Origin: Nitrospirota bacterium
Lineage (GTDB): Bacteria; Nitrospirota_A; Leptospirillia; Leptospirillales; Leptospirillaceae
Length of the DNA stretch: 15,035 nucleotides
Reading direction: 5' to 3'
Assembly: GCA_021795275.1 (NCBI GenBank)
Contig: JAJYPO010000039.1
Coordinates: forward strand, 1-15,035
Positions 5,790-14,673 of this stretch are shown here, one piece after another (the stretch's first letter is position 1; each line of letters opens with the position of its first letter). A program made the position numbers and the translations under genes. Below the pieces are notes generated by a model. The model saw nothing but the letters and a program-made list of their open reading frames with translations, did no database searches and was not told the DNA's origin.

Positions 5790-7944
5790 GGGGCTGGCTC
5801 CTTGAATCAGGTCCCGTAAATATCGTGATTCTGGCCTCTCCTCCCAGGAGGAAGGCGATTGGAATCGCATGGATGAAAAGGGTTCCCTGAAAAATCCGTT
5901 CAAGGCCCGATTCCGACAGGGAGACCGTTTCGATCGGAGCGTGGATCAGGCGGACGATACCGGAAAGCCGGGCCAGAAAGGCGGTCTTCGACCAGGAATC
6001 CTCCCCCCTGTACCAGCCGACCTCCCCGTGTTCCCAGGGCTCGTCCCAGAGAAAGGGGTCCTTCCGGCCGTCCACATGGATCGTGCGTCCGGAATCATGC
6101 CCGGCCAGAAGGGTGAGGGGGAGCTCCGCAAAGAGGGCCCATTCCTTCCATGAATCGGGCAGTTCCGTCACTCCGGGGGAGGACAGGGTCCATGTGACCG
6201 AAAAATGGTCCTCGAAGAAGCGGTAGCCCTTCGACAGGAGGAAGGGAATTCCCGCCACTTCGCCCGCTCCTTCCATCTGGAGCCGGCCGTCCGGTCCGGA
6301 GACGACGCGGTAGGGAGTCCGGCCCATGTCGGGGGACAGGGCCGATCCGTCGAGAAGTCCCGGGGCAGGAGTTCCTATGGGAGCAAAGCCTTCGGAAAAG
6401 GCCCGGCGGGGACGGCGGTCGTAGATGATCCCCTCCAGGGCATGGCCTGTGTCGCCGACCGGTCGGTCATGGATCGAGGCGATTCCCCCTTCGCTGGCTG
6501 TCGCTCCCTCCATTTTCTTCCGGTCCTCCCGGTGGCGGATGTGGTAGGCCTCCTCCTGGCGGGTCAGGGTGTTGGTCAGATGAAATCCTGTGATCCGGTC
6601 GTCCCATTCGAGAACGCTTCCGCCATAACGGGGGGTGATCCAGAGATTGTAAGAGCGTTGCCGGACAAAAAATTCCCTCGTTCCGTCCGCGTCGAAATCC
6701 CCTTCGAGAAAGGCCGGCACAGGAAGCTTTCCTTCGGATTCCATGCGCTGTTCGGCCATGAGAAGGTTGGCGGAGGCTTCGTGCCGGAGATTGGACAAAT
6801 AGATTCCCCCGAAAAGGCCGTGCCAGTAAACGTCGTTTCCCTGGGCCTTGAGGTAGGGGGACAAAACGCCCTCCGGAGGCTCCGAGGAGGGCCAGGCCTC
6901 CCGCAGGAAGGCTCCCGTCAGGAGCATCCGGTGGTAGAGACGGTGGACATCAGGATACTTGACCAGGAAGTTTTCGAAGATCCCCCCCCGGAAGAGGACC
7001 CTGAGGTCGGGATCGGCCCCTTCCCGCTCCCACTTCAGGGACCACTCGTGAAAGGAGTGGCTGATCCGGGCCGGCAGGGCCCATTCCATCATTTCGGTGT
7101 AGGAGGCATTGGGAAGGACGGCGATGCCGGTGGGAGTCCGGTCGGCCACCACCTCCCCCATGGAGGCCACCCGGAGCCATCCCGACTGGGCCGAAAGCAT
7201 AGAAAAGAGATGCTCGAGGTATTTCTCTTCCCAGACCCAGCGGTAGGTCTCAGGCCAGATGCCAAACTTTTCCCCGTCGTCGGCATAGGTCAGGACCCGC
7301 CCTCCCCGCGCCCGCCTGTCGAGGAAGGACAGGAGCTGGTCGACCTGGCGGAAGGGAATCAGGTACCGAAGCTCCTTGGATATCGGAAAGATCCGGAGGG
7401 GTGACCCCTCCCAGGAGACGGTGTAGTAACCGTGAAGGTCTTCGTCGTCGATACCGGCCAGGTGAAAATGATGGTCGTCCAGGGGCGCATAGGTCAGCCC
7501 CAGGGGAAAAAGTCTCGCCGGCAGATCCGTCTCCCACACCCGTTCCGCCAGCCAGAATCCCTCCCCCGAACTTCCGAGCCTCGTCTCGAGGTGGCGCCGC
7601 ATGAGGTCGACCTGGCGCCGCTGGTCGGCCGACCGGAGCCAGCAGAAGATCGGCTCGTAGAATCCTCCCCCGATGACCTCCGCCTGACCGCGCTCCACCA
7701 TTTTTTTGAGCCGGTCCAGGAAGGACGGCTCGTTCGACTCGATCCACTCGAGAAGGGGTCCGGTATAGTGGAGGGAGGCATGGAGGGTCTCGTACTGCCA
7801 CAGAAGATCAAGGGTGGGCCGGTAGCACCGGTCGAAGGATTCCCGGAAGACATGGGAAAAATTTCCTGCCGGCTGGTGGTTGTGCAGGACAAAGACCATC
7901 GTTGCGCGATGGTCCCCGTCCGGACCGGCCTTTTGCAATTCCAT
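5782..7944 (-). CDS. GH57 4-alpha-glucanotransferase / alpha-amylase type, with DUF1925 and DUF1926 regions
   Basis: The 720-residue protein fits the 4-alpha-glucanotransferase subgroup of GH57 (Thermococcus type), which disproportionates alpha-1,4-glucans. Motifs are HNHQP (21-25), GGGFYEPI (92-99), WLAERVWE with expected nucleophile Glu134, DDHHF (156-160) and TYADDGEKFGIWP with the acid/base Asp of the pair 222-223. The middle region with NDVYWHGLFGGIYL is typical of DUF1925. The C-terminal beta-sandwich part (ITPRYGGSVLEWD onward) is typical of DUF1926. There is no signal peptide, so it acts in the cytoplasm on storage glucan or maltodextrin. The ATG at 7944 has GGAGG 7 nt upstream and starts one base after the stop of the preceding gene (TGAGATG). 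An ATG at 7980 would overlap that gene and has a poor ribosome site. Sequence alone does not separate transferase from hydrolase activity. Confidence 0.88.
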   Translation of the reverse strand: MELQKAGPDGDHRATMVFVLHNHQPAGNFSHVFRESFDRCYRPTLDLLWQYETLHASLHYTGPLLEWIESNEPSFLDRLKKMVERGQAEVIGGGFYEPIFCWLRSADQRRQVDLMRRHLETRLGSSGEGFWLAERVWETDLPARLFPLGLTYAPLDDHHFHLAGIDDEDLHGYYTVSWEGSPLRIFPISKELRYLIPFRQVDQLLSFLDRRARGGRVLTYADDGEKFGIWPETYRWVWEEKYLEHLFSMLSAQSGWLRVASMGEVVADRTPTGIAVLPNASYTEMMEWALPARISHSFHEWSLKWEREGADPDLRVLFRGGIFENFLVKYPDVHRLYHRMLLTGAFLREAWPSSEPPEGVLSPYLKAQGNDVYWHGLFGGIYLSNLRHEASANLLMAEQRMESEGKLPVPAFLEGDFDADGTREFFVRQRSYNLWITPRYGGSVLEWDDRITGFHLTNTLTRQEEAYHIRHREDRKKMEGATASEGGIASIHDRPVGDTGHALEGIIYDRRPRRAFSEGFAPIGTPAPGLLDGSALSPDMGRTPYRVVSGPDGRLQMEGAGEVAGIPFLLSKGYRFFEDHFSVTWTLSSPGVTELPDSWKEWALFAELPLTLLAGHDSGRTIHVDGRKDPFLWDEPWEHGEVGWYRGEDSWSKTAFLARLSGIVRLIHAPIETVSLSESGLERIFQGTLFIHAIPIAFLLGGEARITIFTGPDSRSQPHA

Positions 7945-7945
7945 C

Positions 7946-10105
7946 TCACAGCCTCCAGATCGATTTGACAAACTGTTCATCGGGAACCTGAATCGACAGG
8001 GTGTGGCCCCGGGGACACTGGTCGACCATCGTCTCTCCCTCGTAGAGCTCGAACAGGGCTCCGAGCCACTCCCCGGGTTCGAGACCTAAACTCCGGTAAG
8101 GGATGGCGATTTCCCCGATCTTCCGGAACCCCCATCGGGCCTTTCCCCCCTCCGTTCCTTCGAGCGGGATCTCCCCCGTTCCCGGAACCAGCGGACAGAG
8201 GATCTTCGTTTCGTGGTGGTCGAGAAACCTGAGGGCAAGCGTGGGATCGTGCCGCTCTTCAGGTCGGTAGTTGTCGTCGAAGTCCACCCGGATGTAAAGA
8301 GTCTCCTCGTCAAAGCCGTAGTAGATTGCCGCCAGGGGGGTCTCCCGGAGATACATGGATCCCTGGAGCTTGTGGTTGTCAAAGAATCCGGCCCCGGTCC
8401 ATTCGAAATAATGGGTGACCTCTCCGTCGATGATCGGCCTTATGAAGTCCACCGGAAGGATGACCCCCGTCCCCATGTCCGTCTCCCGGATGGGCTCGTT
8501 CAAGAGAATGGGGGGAGACAGTCCCAGAATCCGGTAGACATTCTGCTGGTGGACACGGAAAAGGCGGTCGAACTCGGGGGACTGGAGGCTCTTGAAATCG
8601 TCCCCGTACCACCAGAACCAATCGGAGCCTTCGGCGGCGAAGAGTTCCCGGCGGGCCCGCTCGACCGCGTCCGCGGGTATCTTTTTCCCCGGGTCCCCCT
8701 TCGTCGCCTCCGCAAAGGCCATCCGGGTCTCCCGGAGGAAATTCCAACCCTTGTTGTCCTCGGGGTGGCCGATCCAGATTTTGAAGTCGTGGTTGATCCA
8801 TGATCCCGTGGCAAGCCTGTCGATCGACCGGGCAGGCGTTTGCGAAAGGCTTCCCGAGACGGTCTCTGTCCGGAGGAAGGGGTGGGCCGAAAGTCTTTCG
8901 AAGACCGTTTTCAGGAAGTGGAACCCTCCATCGGCATAGGCTTCCCAGGGATTTTCCCCATCGAGGATGATCGGGATCGTGGCATTTCTTCCTGCGGACT
9001 CTTCCCGCTTCGCGATCTGTTCCATGTGTCCCAGAAGGTCTGAAGCCGCCTCCGTCCCGTTGTACCGGGCATAGGCGAATCCGATCCGGTCCGACAGGTT
9101 TCGGTCCCGGAAGACCATCCTGACCTTCGCCCCGTCGATGGTGACCTCGTAGGGTTCGTACAGGCTCCCCTCCTTGAGGTTGGCCATTTCCCGGGAGATG
9201 AAAAGAATGTCCTCGTCGGAGGCCATCCACTGGAGACCCGCACCCTGGGCGATCCGAACCACCTCCGGAGAGACCGACCCCTCGGACGGCCACATTCCCT
9301 TCGGACGAAGACCGAAGACCTCCTCGTGGCGTCTCAAGGCACTTTCGACCTGGAGGGCGGCATCTTCCGGCCAGACGAATTCATCGGGAAGGGAGAGGTT
9401 GGGGTGGGCCCTTCGGGCTGTCTTGGACGAGATCAGAAGGGGAAGGATGGGATGGAAATAGGGGGAGGTCGAGATCTCGATCCGCCCTTCCTGCGCCAGG
9501 GAGCGGTAGAGAGGGACCAGTTCCTTCAGGATCGTCCTCTGGAGATCGAACAGGGCCTTCTTGTCGGTCTCGGTGAAGTTTGCTCCCTGACTGATCCACT
9601 GTTCGACCTCCGGATGGCGGGCCCGGGCTGCATAACCGAACCAGGTGAGATTGAACCACATCTGGAGGTCCAGAAAGTCCTGGGCATTCATCTGGGAGAC
9701 CACCCGCCCGAAATCGGCATCCTTCACCGGCTGCTTCGACTGGACCTTCTGCCACAGGAAAAGGTATCGCGGGTAAGGCTTGATCATGGTTTCGTAGGCG
9801 CAGGAGAAGAAGTTCCGGGCCAGGAAGATCTTGTCCCCGTTGTCGAGGTCGGTGGAGGACTTGAGGGAGAGCTCCTGGTAGGAGTCCACCACCTGTCCCT
9901 CCCCCAGGGCCAGGATCTGGTCGAGCAGAATCGGTACGATGTTCACCGTCTGGCGGATTTTCGGGAAGAGGCCGGCCATGTGGGGAATGTCGTAGTACCC
10001 CCGGACGCCGTGGAGACGGACCCATGGCAGGACCATTTCGTTGGTCAGGGGATCGAAATAAGAGGGCTGGTGCATGTGCCAGACAAACAGAACATTCGCG
10101 TTCAA
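7946..10105 (-). CDS. GH57 glycoside hydrolase (amylopullulanase-like) with C-terminal beta-rich domain, TTG start
   Basis: This 719-residue enzyme belongs to the large amylopullulanase-like branch of GH57. It shows HMHQP (10-14), SPYFHPILPLL (214-224), GMWPSEGSV with expected nucleophile Glu275, and ILDGENPWEAY with expected acid/base Asp382. EGSDWFWWYGDD (492-503) is typical of the helical part of this branch. Residues from about 548 (YFEWTGAGFFD, then YGFDEETLYIRVDFD) look like a DOMON/CBM9-type beta-sandwich seen at the end of related proteins, probably a glucan-binding module. There is no signal peptide, so it should work in the cytoplasm on glycogen or similar glucan. The start must be the TTG at 10105: a TGA lies five codons upstream in frame, and the next in-frame ATG falls inside motif 1. 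AGGGA lies 6 nt before it. glgC ends 22 nt upstream. The precise bond specificity is unknown. Confidence 0.85.
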   Translation of the reverse strand: MNANVLFVWHMHQPSYFDPLTNEMVLPWVRLHGVRGYYDIPHMAGLFPKIRQTVNIVPILLDQILALGEGQVVDSYQELSLKSSTDLDNGDKIFLARNFFSCAYETMIKPYPRYLFLWQKVQSKQPVKDADFGRVVSQMNAQDFLDLQMWFNLTWFGYAARARHPEVEQWISQGANFTETDKKALFDLQRTILKELVPLYRSLAQEGRIEISTSPYFHPILPLLISSKTARRAHPNLSLPDEFVWPEDAALQVESALRRHEEVFGLRPKGMWPSEGSVSPEVVRIAQGAGLQWMASDEDILFISREMANLKEGSLYEPYEVTIDGAKVRMVFRDRNLSDRIGFAYARYNGTEAASDLLGHMEQIAKREESAGRNATIPIILDGENPWEAYADGGFHFLKTVFERLSAHPFLRTETVSGSLSQTPARSIDRLATGSWINHDFKIWIGHPEDNKGWNFLRETRMAFAEATKGDPGKKIPADAVERARRELFAAEGSDWFWWYGDDFKSLQSPEFDRLFRVHQQNVYRILGLSPPILLNEPIRETDMGTGVILPVDFIRPIIDGEVTHYFEWTGAGFFDNHKLQGSMYLRETPLAAIYYGFDEETLYIRVDFDDNYRPEERHDPTLALRFLDHHETKILCPLVPGTGEIPLEGTEGGKARWGFRKIGEIAIPYRSLGLEPGEWLGALFELYEGETMVDQCPRGHTLSIQVPDEQFVKSIWRL

Positions 10106-10121
10106 AAGGAGTCCCTTTCAG
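10103..10121 (-). promoter_or_regulatory. Ribosome site and TTG start of the first GH57 gene
   Basis: On the minus strand AAAGGGA is followed by CTCCTT and the TTG start. An in-frame TGA just upstream excludes any earlier start. The weak start codon could lower output relative to glgC on the same message. Confidence 0.6.
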
Positions 10122-10127
10122 CGGGTC

Positions 10128-11390
10128 TTATTCCCGGTTCTCCCGGATCCACCGTTCGATTCCCTCCTGGGTCACCACCACGATTCCCCCTGTGGAGACA
10201 AAAAAGAATTTTTTGTCCTCCTCATGGTTGAATCCGACCCGGAGGTCGGGGGGAATTCGCACGTCCTTTTCGACAATGCACCGGTTCAGTCGAGCGTACC
10301 GGCCAATGTCGACCCCGTTGAAGATCACCGACTCGGAGACGTGGGAATAGCTGTTGACCCGTACGCTATGTGAGAGGATCGACCGGTCGATCTGTCCCCC
10401 CGAGATGATCGAGCCCCCGCAGACGATCGAATCGGTCGCCACCCCCACCCTTTTGTTCTTCTCGTCGGCGAAGACGAATTTGGCCGGGGGAACCTGCGGA
10501 CGGTAGGTCCGGAGGGTCCAGTAGGGATTGTAGAGATTGAAGGAAGGGGTCACCGCGACCAGATCCATGTTGGCTCTCCAGTAGGCATCGATGTTCCCGA
10601 TATCCCGCCAGTAGCCCTTCTCAAGGTCTTCCATCCCAGGAATGGTGTTTTTGCTGAAATCGTAGACATTGGCCTTCCCCTCGGAGGCGAGGTGGGGAAG
10701 GATGTTGTGCCCGAAGTCGTGCTTGGAGGAGGAGATCTCCGAATCCTCCCTTAAGACATCGATCAGATCCTTCGTCCGGAAGATGTAATTTCCCATGGAG
10801 GCCAGGGCGGTCGTCCCACCGGGAACGGTCGGCTCGGGGTCATGGGGCTTCTCCACGAAATCACGGATTCTCCCGTCATCCGTCCGGATCACCCCGAACT
10901 CCCGGGCTTCAGCAAGAGAAACAGGAATCGCCGCGACGGTGACTGACGCTCCCGTCTCGACGTGATGGTCGAGCATCTGCCGGATGTTCATCTTGAAGAT
11001 GTGGTCCCCGCCAAAGATGCAGACATGATCGGGCATTTCGTCAAGAATCAGGTTCATGTTCTGGAAGACGGCGTCGGCGGTTCCCTGGAACCAGTGGGGG
11101 CCTGTCCGCATCTGGGCAGGGACAGGATCGATGTACTGGTCGAGAAGGGGCGAGAGACGCCATCCCCGGGAGAGATGGGTGTTGAGGGAGTGGGACTTGT
11201 ACTGGGTCAGGACCTTGATCTTCGTGAATCCCGAGTTGACGAAGTTCGACAGGACAAAATCAATGATCCGGTAGGCGCCACCGAAGGGCACCGCAGATTT
11301 GACCCGGTCGGTCGTCAGGGGAAAAAGGCGTTTCCCCTCCCCTCCGGCCAGGATGATTGCCAGAATGTTTTCCCGGTCCCGATGATCCAT
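10128..11390 (-). CDS. glgC: Glucose-1-phosphate adenylyltransferase (ADP-glucose pyrophosphorylase)
   Basis: GlgC makes ADP-glucose from glucose 1-phosphate and ATP, the committed step of bacterial glycogen synthesis, in the cytoplasm. The 420 residues match the family length. Visible motifs are the nucleotide loop LAGGEGKRLFPLT (14-26), HWFQGTADAV (99-108), FGGDHIFKM (126-134), the glucose 1-phosphate motif FVEKP (178-182) and GYWRDIGNIDAYW (259-271). The C-terminal part (about 300-400) has the hexapeptide pattern of the left-handed beta-helix domain that carries allosteric sites. The ATG at 11390 has GGAGG 6 nt upstream. It stands between a small membrane protein (21-nt gap) and the GH57 gene (22-nt gap), so it is probably the main enzyme of this operon. 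ADP-glucose specificity fits the family motifs. No glgA is seen in the window. Confidence 0.95.
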   Translation of the reverse strand: MDHRDRENILAIILAGGEGKRLFPLTTDRVKSAVPFGGAYRIIDFVLSNFVNSGFTKIKVLTQYKSHSLNTHLSRGWRLSPLLDQYIDPVPAQMRTGPHWFQGTADAVFQNMNLILDEMPDHVCIFGGDHIFKMNIRQMLDHHVETGASVTVAAIPVSLAEAREFGVIRTDDGRIRDFVEKPHDPEPTVPGGTTALASMGNYIFRTKDLIDVLREDSEISSSKHDFGHNILPHLASEGKANVYDFSKNTIPGMEDLEKGYWRDIGNIDAYWRANMDLVAVTPSFNLYNPYWTLRTYRPQVPPAKFVFADEKNKRVGVATDSIVCGGSIISGGQIDRSILSHSVRVNSYSHVSESVIFNGVDIGRYARLNRCIVEKDVRIPPDLRVGFNHEEDKKFFFVSTGGIVVVTQEGIERWIRENRE

Positions 11391-11411
11391 CGACAGCCTC
11401 CAGCAAGAGGT

Positions 11412-11618
11412 TCAGGAATTTCCGAGAAAAGTGCGGTTTAAAATGCGCAGGATTCCGGTCCGGGCGGGAGAAAGGGAAAAAAGACCCCAGAAAAAGAGGA
11501 GGAGGGAGGAAAAAAGGTAGGCCACCCATTTTTCTCTTCGCTCATGGCGAAGGAGGAGGCGCACAGAGTAGACCGCCCCGAATCCCCCCACGATCAGAAA
11601 TATCCAGTCGTACACCAT
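11412..11618 (-). CDS. Small two-helix membrane protein upstream of glgC
   Basis: The 68-residue product has two hydrophobic segments, WIFLIVGGFGAVYSVRLLL (about 5-23) and WVAYLFSSLLLFFWGLFSL (about 31-49). A short basic loop RHERREK lies between them and a polar tail follows. A purine-rich AAAGGGG lies 7 nt before the ATG, and a promoter-like element lies just upstream (11671-11643). It ends 21 nt before glgC and so is likely co-transcribed with it. I recognise no family. Its coding status rests on hydrophobic pattern, ribosome site and spacing, so it remains moderately supported. Confidence 0.5.
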   Translation of the reverse strand: MVYDWIFLIVGGFGAVYSVRLLLRHERREKWVAYLFSSLLLFFWGLFSLSPARTGILRILNRTFLGNS

Positions 11619-11642
11619 TCTCCGGCCCCTTTCCCACGATTC

Positions 11643-11671
11643 ATCCTACCAGAATCGAAGGAAAAGGCCAA
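11643..11671 (-). promoter_or_regulatory. Sigma70-like promoter with extended -10
   Basis: On the minus strand TTGGCC (11671-11666, 4 of 6 to the -35 consensus) is followed by a 17-bp spacer and TAGGAT (11648-11643, 4 of 6). A TGG just before the -10 gives an extended -10. It lies 25-50 bp upstream of the small membrane protein start and would drive that gene and glgC. Confidence 0.45.
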
Positions 11672-11817
11672 TTGTCCGAAGCTCCCGGCCTCCGAAGGCT
11701 GGGAGGAAGGCACCGTCATGGGGGGCAGAAATCCGGGCGGAAAGCGGACCCCGTGGGTCTCGTGGTGCGACAGGGATTCCGAAGGGCGTTTTCAAGGGGA
11801 GATTTTCACCGGACAAT

Positions 11818-11844
11818 TAAGGAAGAGCCCGGAAGAAGCCGGGC
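11818..11844 (-). terminator. Intrinsic terminator of the atp operon
   Basis: On the minus strand GCCCGG (11844-11839) and CCGGGC (11832-11827) form a stem with a 6-nt loop, followed by a T-rich tract (TCTTCCTTAATT). It begins within 10 nt of the atpC stop and fits the end of the ATP synthase message. Confidence 0.65.
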
Positions 11845-11852
11845 CCCGACGG

Positions 11853-12287
11853 CTATTCTTCGGTCACCTGACCCGGATGCCGGGTGGAGCGGCGGCGCGC
11901 CACGATGGAAAGCCGAACCGACTCGCGCTTGAGTTCCAGGAGATAGGTGCGGCGCTCGATTTCGGAAATGGGCCGCTTCAAGGCCTCCTCGGCATTTTCG
12001 CGGGCCCTCCGGGCCAGCTGTTCGTCAATTTCGTCGGCGCGTTCGACGGTATTGGCCAGGATGATCACCGACTTGGGAAGGACCTCAGCCACGCCTCCGC
12101 TCACGTAATAGGAATAAAGGGCTTCCCCCTTCCGGACCACGAGCTCCCCAGGATCAAGCAGAGAGATGAAGGGACAGTGGCCGGTCAGGACGCCAAACTC
12201 TCCGTCCACCCCCTTGGCCTTGACGAAATCCACCTCTTCGGAGATGAGCTCCCGCTCCTGAGTCACCAGAGTCAGCATGAAGGACAT
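11853..12287 (-). CDS. atpC: ATP synthase F1 epsilon subunit
   Basis: Epsilon belongs to the central stalk of F1 and can inhibit ATP hydrolysis. The 144 residues show the N-terminal beta-sandwich (FMLTLVTQERELISEEVDFV, GEFGVLTGHCPFISLL, VSGGVAEVLP). Two C-terminal helices follow, with charged residues around ERADEIDEQLARRARENAEEA. The ATG at 12287 lies 3 nt after the atpD stop, with AAGG about 8 nt upstream. A second ATG three codons on (12278) is also possible. The last dozen residues (RSTRHPGQVTEE) extend beyond the usual helix. It is the final gene of the operon, followed by a terminator. Confidence 0.93.
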   Translation of the reverse strand: MSFMLTLVTQERELISEEVDFVKAKGVDGEFGVLTGHCPFISLLDPGELVVRKGEALYSYYVSGGVAEVLPKSVIILANTVERADEIDEQLARRARENAEEALKRPISEIERRTYLLELKRESVRLSIVARRRSTRHPGQVTEE

Positions 12288-12290
12288 GGC

Positions 12291-13744
<1,454 letters not shown>

Positions 13745-13790
13745 TCACATATCTCACTGGTCGACCTGATTTGGCTGGCCTCGTCGGCCC

Positions 13791-14669
13791 TTATCCCTGG
13801 CTCACCGCATCGGCACCCGAGGCGATTTCCGAGATTTCCCGGGTGATCGCCGCCTGCCGGAGTTTGTTGTAGATCAGGGTCATCTGGTAAATCACTTCCT
13901 TCGCATTGGAGGTGGCGTTTCTCATCGCCATCATCCGGGCGCTGTACTCGCTTGCGAAATTTTCCATGACCCGCTGGAAAACAACGGATTCAAAGTAGCG
14001 GGGAATCAGGACATCCAGGATCTCCGTCGTATCGGGTTCGTAGAGATACTCTCCAAGAAAGGGGGAGGCTCCCTTGGCTCCTCCCTCCACCACATCCGCA
14101 CCGATCGGAAGGAGCTTTTCCATCTTGGGCTTCTGGGAGAGGGTCGAGACGAATTGGGTATAGAAGACCCACACCTCGTCCCAGCGTCCCTCCTGAAATT
14201 CCTCGATCGCGACCTGGGTGGCCGGAAGAATCTCCTCGATCTGCCCCCGGTCCTTGACTCCCGAAATGGCGCCGACCCCCTTGAGTTCGCTCCGACGGAC
14301 AAAATCCTGTCCCTTCTTGCCGATAACCACGAACTCGAAGCGGGCGCCGGGCCGATCGGCCATGAACTTGTTGACCTGGCGAAAGAGATTGGCATTGATC
14401 GGACCACAGAGACCCCGGTCGGTCGAGACAAGAATGATGCCGATCGTCGTGACGGGCCTGATCTTGAAAAAGATGTTCGGCCGGTGGGATTCGATGGCCG
14501 ATAGCCGGCCCATGAGTTCGAGGATTTTCTCGGCATAGGGCCGGGTATCCCGGACGCGCATCTGGGCTTTGCGCATCTTGGCCGAAGCCACCATCTCCAT
14601 GGCCTTGGTGATCTGTCTGGTATTCTTGACCGACTTGATTCGGCCCCGGATCGAACGAAGTGAGGGCAT
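13791..14669 (-). CDS. atpG: ATP synthase F1 gamma subunit
   Basis: Gamma is the rotating central stalk of F1. The 292-residue product begins with MPSLRSIRGRIKSVKNTRQI and TKAMEMVASAKMRKAQ, the conserved N-terminal helix. It has the STDRGLCGPINANLFR strand region and ends with the conserved C-terminal helix (TSNAKEVIYQMTLIYNKLRQ, then ITREISEIASGADA). The start lies 4 nt after the atpA stop; the ribosome site is weak (GGA), so coupling to atpA is likely. The order atpA-atpG-atpD-atpC is the standard F1 order. Confidence 0.96.
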   Translation of the reverse strand: MPSLRSIRGRIKSVKNTRQITKAMEMVASAKMRKAQMRVRDTRPYAEKILELMGRLSAIESHRPNIFFKIRPVTTIGIILVSTDRGLCGPINANLFRQVNKFMADRPGARFEFVVIGKKGQDFVRRSELKGVGAISGVKDRGQIEEILPATQVAIEEFQEGRWDEVWVFYTQFVSTLSQKPKMEKLLPIGADVVEGGAKGASPFLGEYLYEPDTTEILDVLIPRYFESVVFQRVMENFASEYSARMMAMRNATSNAKEVIYQMTLIYNKLRQAAITREISEIASGADAVSQG

Positions 14670-14673
14670 GGGG

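Larger units (their letters stand above)
11619..11852. other. Intergenic region between atpC and the glycogen block
   Basis: This spacer of about 234 bp holds the atp terminator at the right and the promoter of the small membrane protein at the left. A stem-loop (CCCGGCCT 11684-11691 and AGGCTGGG 11696-11703, loop CCGA) sits upstream of the promoter. The stem is complete, with one G-U pair, only when read on the plus strand. Nothing else is recognised. Confidence 0.45.

Noticed and set aside
6205..7404. Open frame of 399 codons on the plus strand
   Set aside because: It lies wholly opposite the GH57 glucanotransferase gene, which has clear catalytic motifs. Its protein shows no recognisable motif and it is a mirror frame of GC-rich coding DNA.
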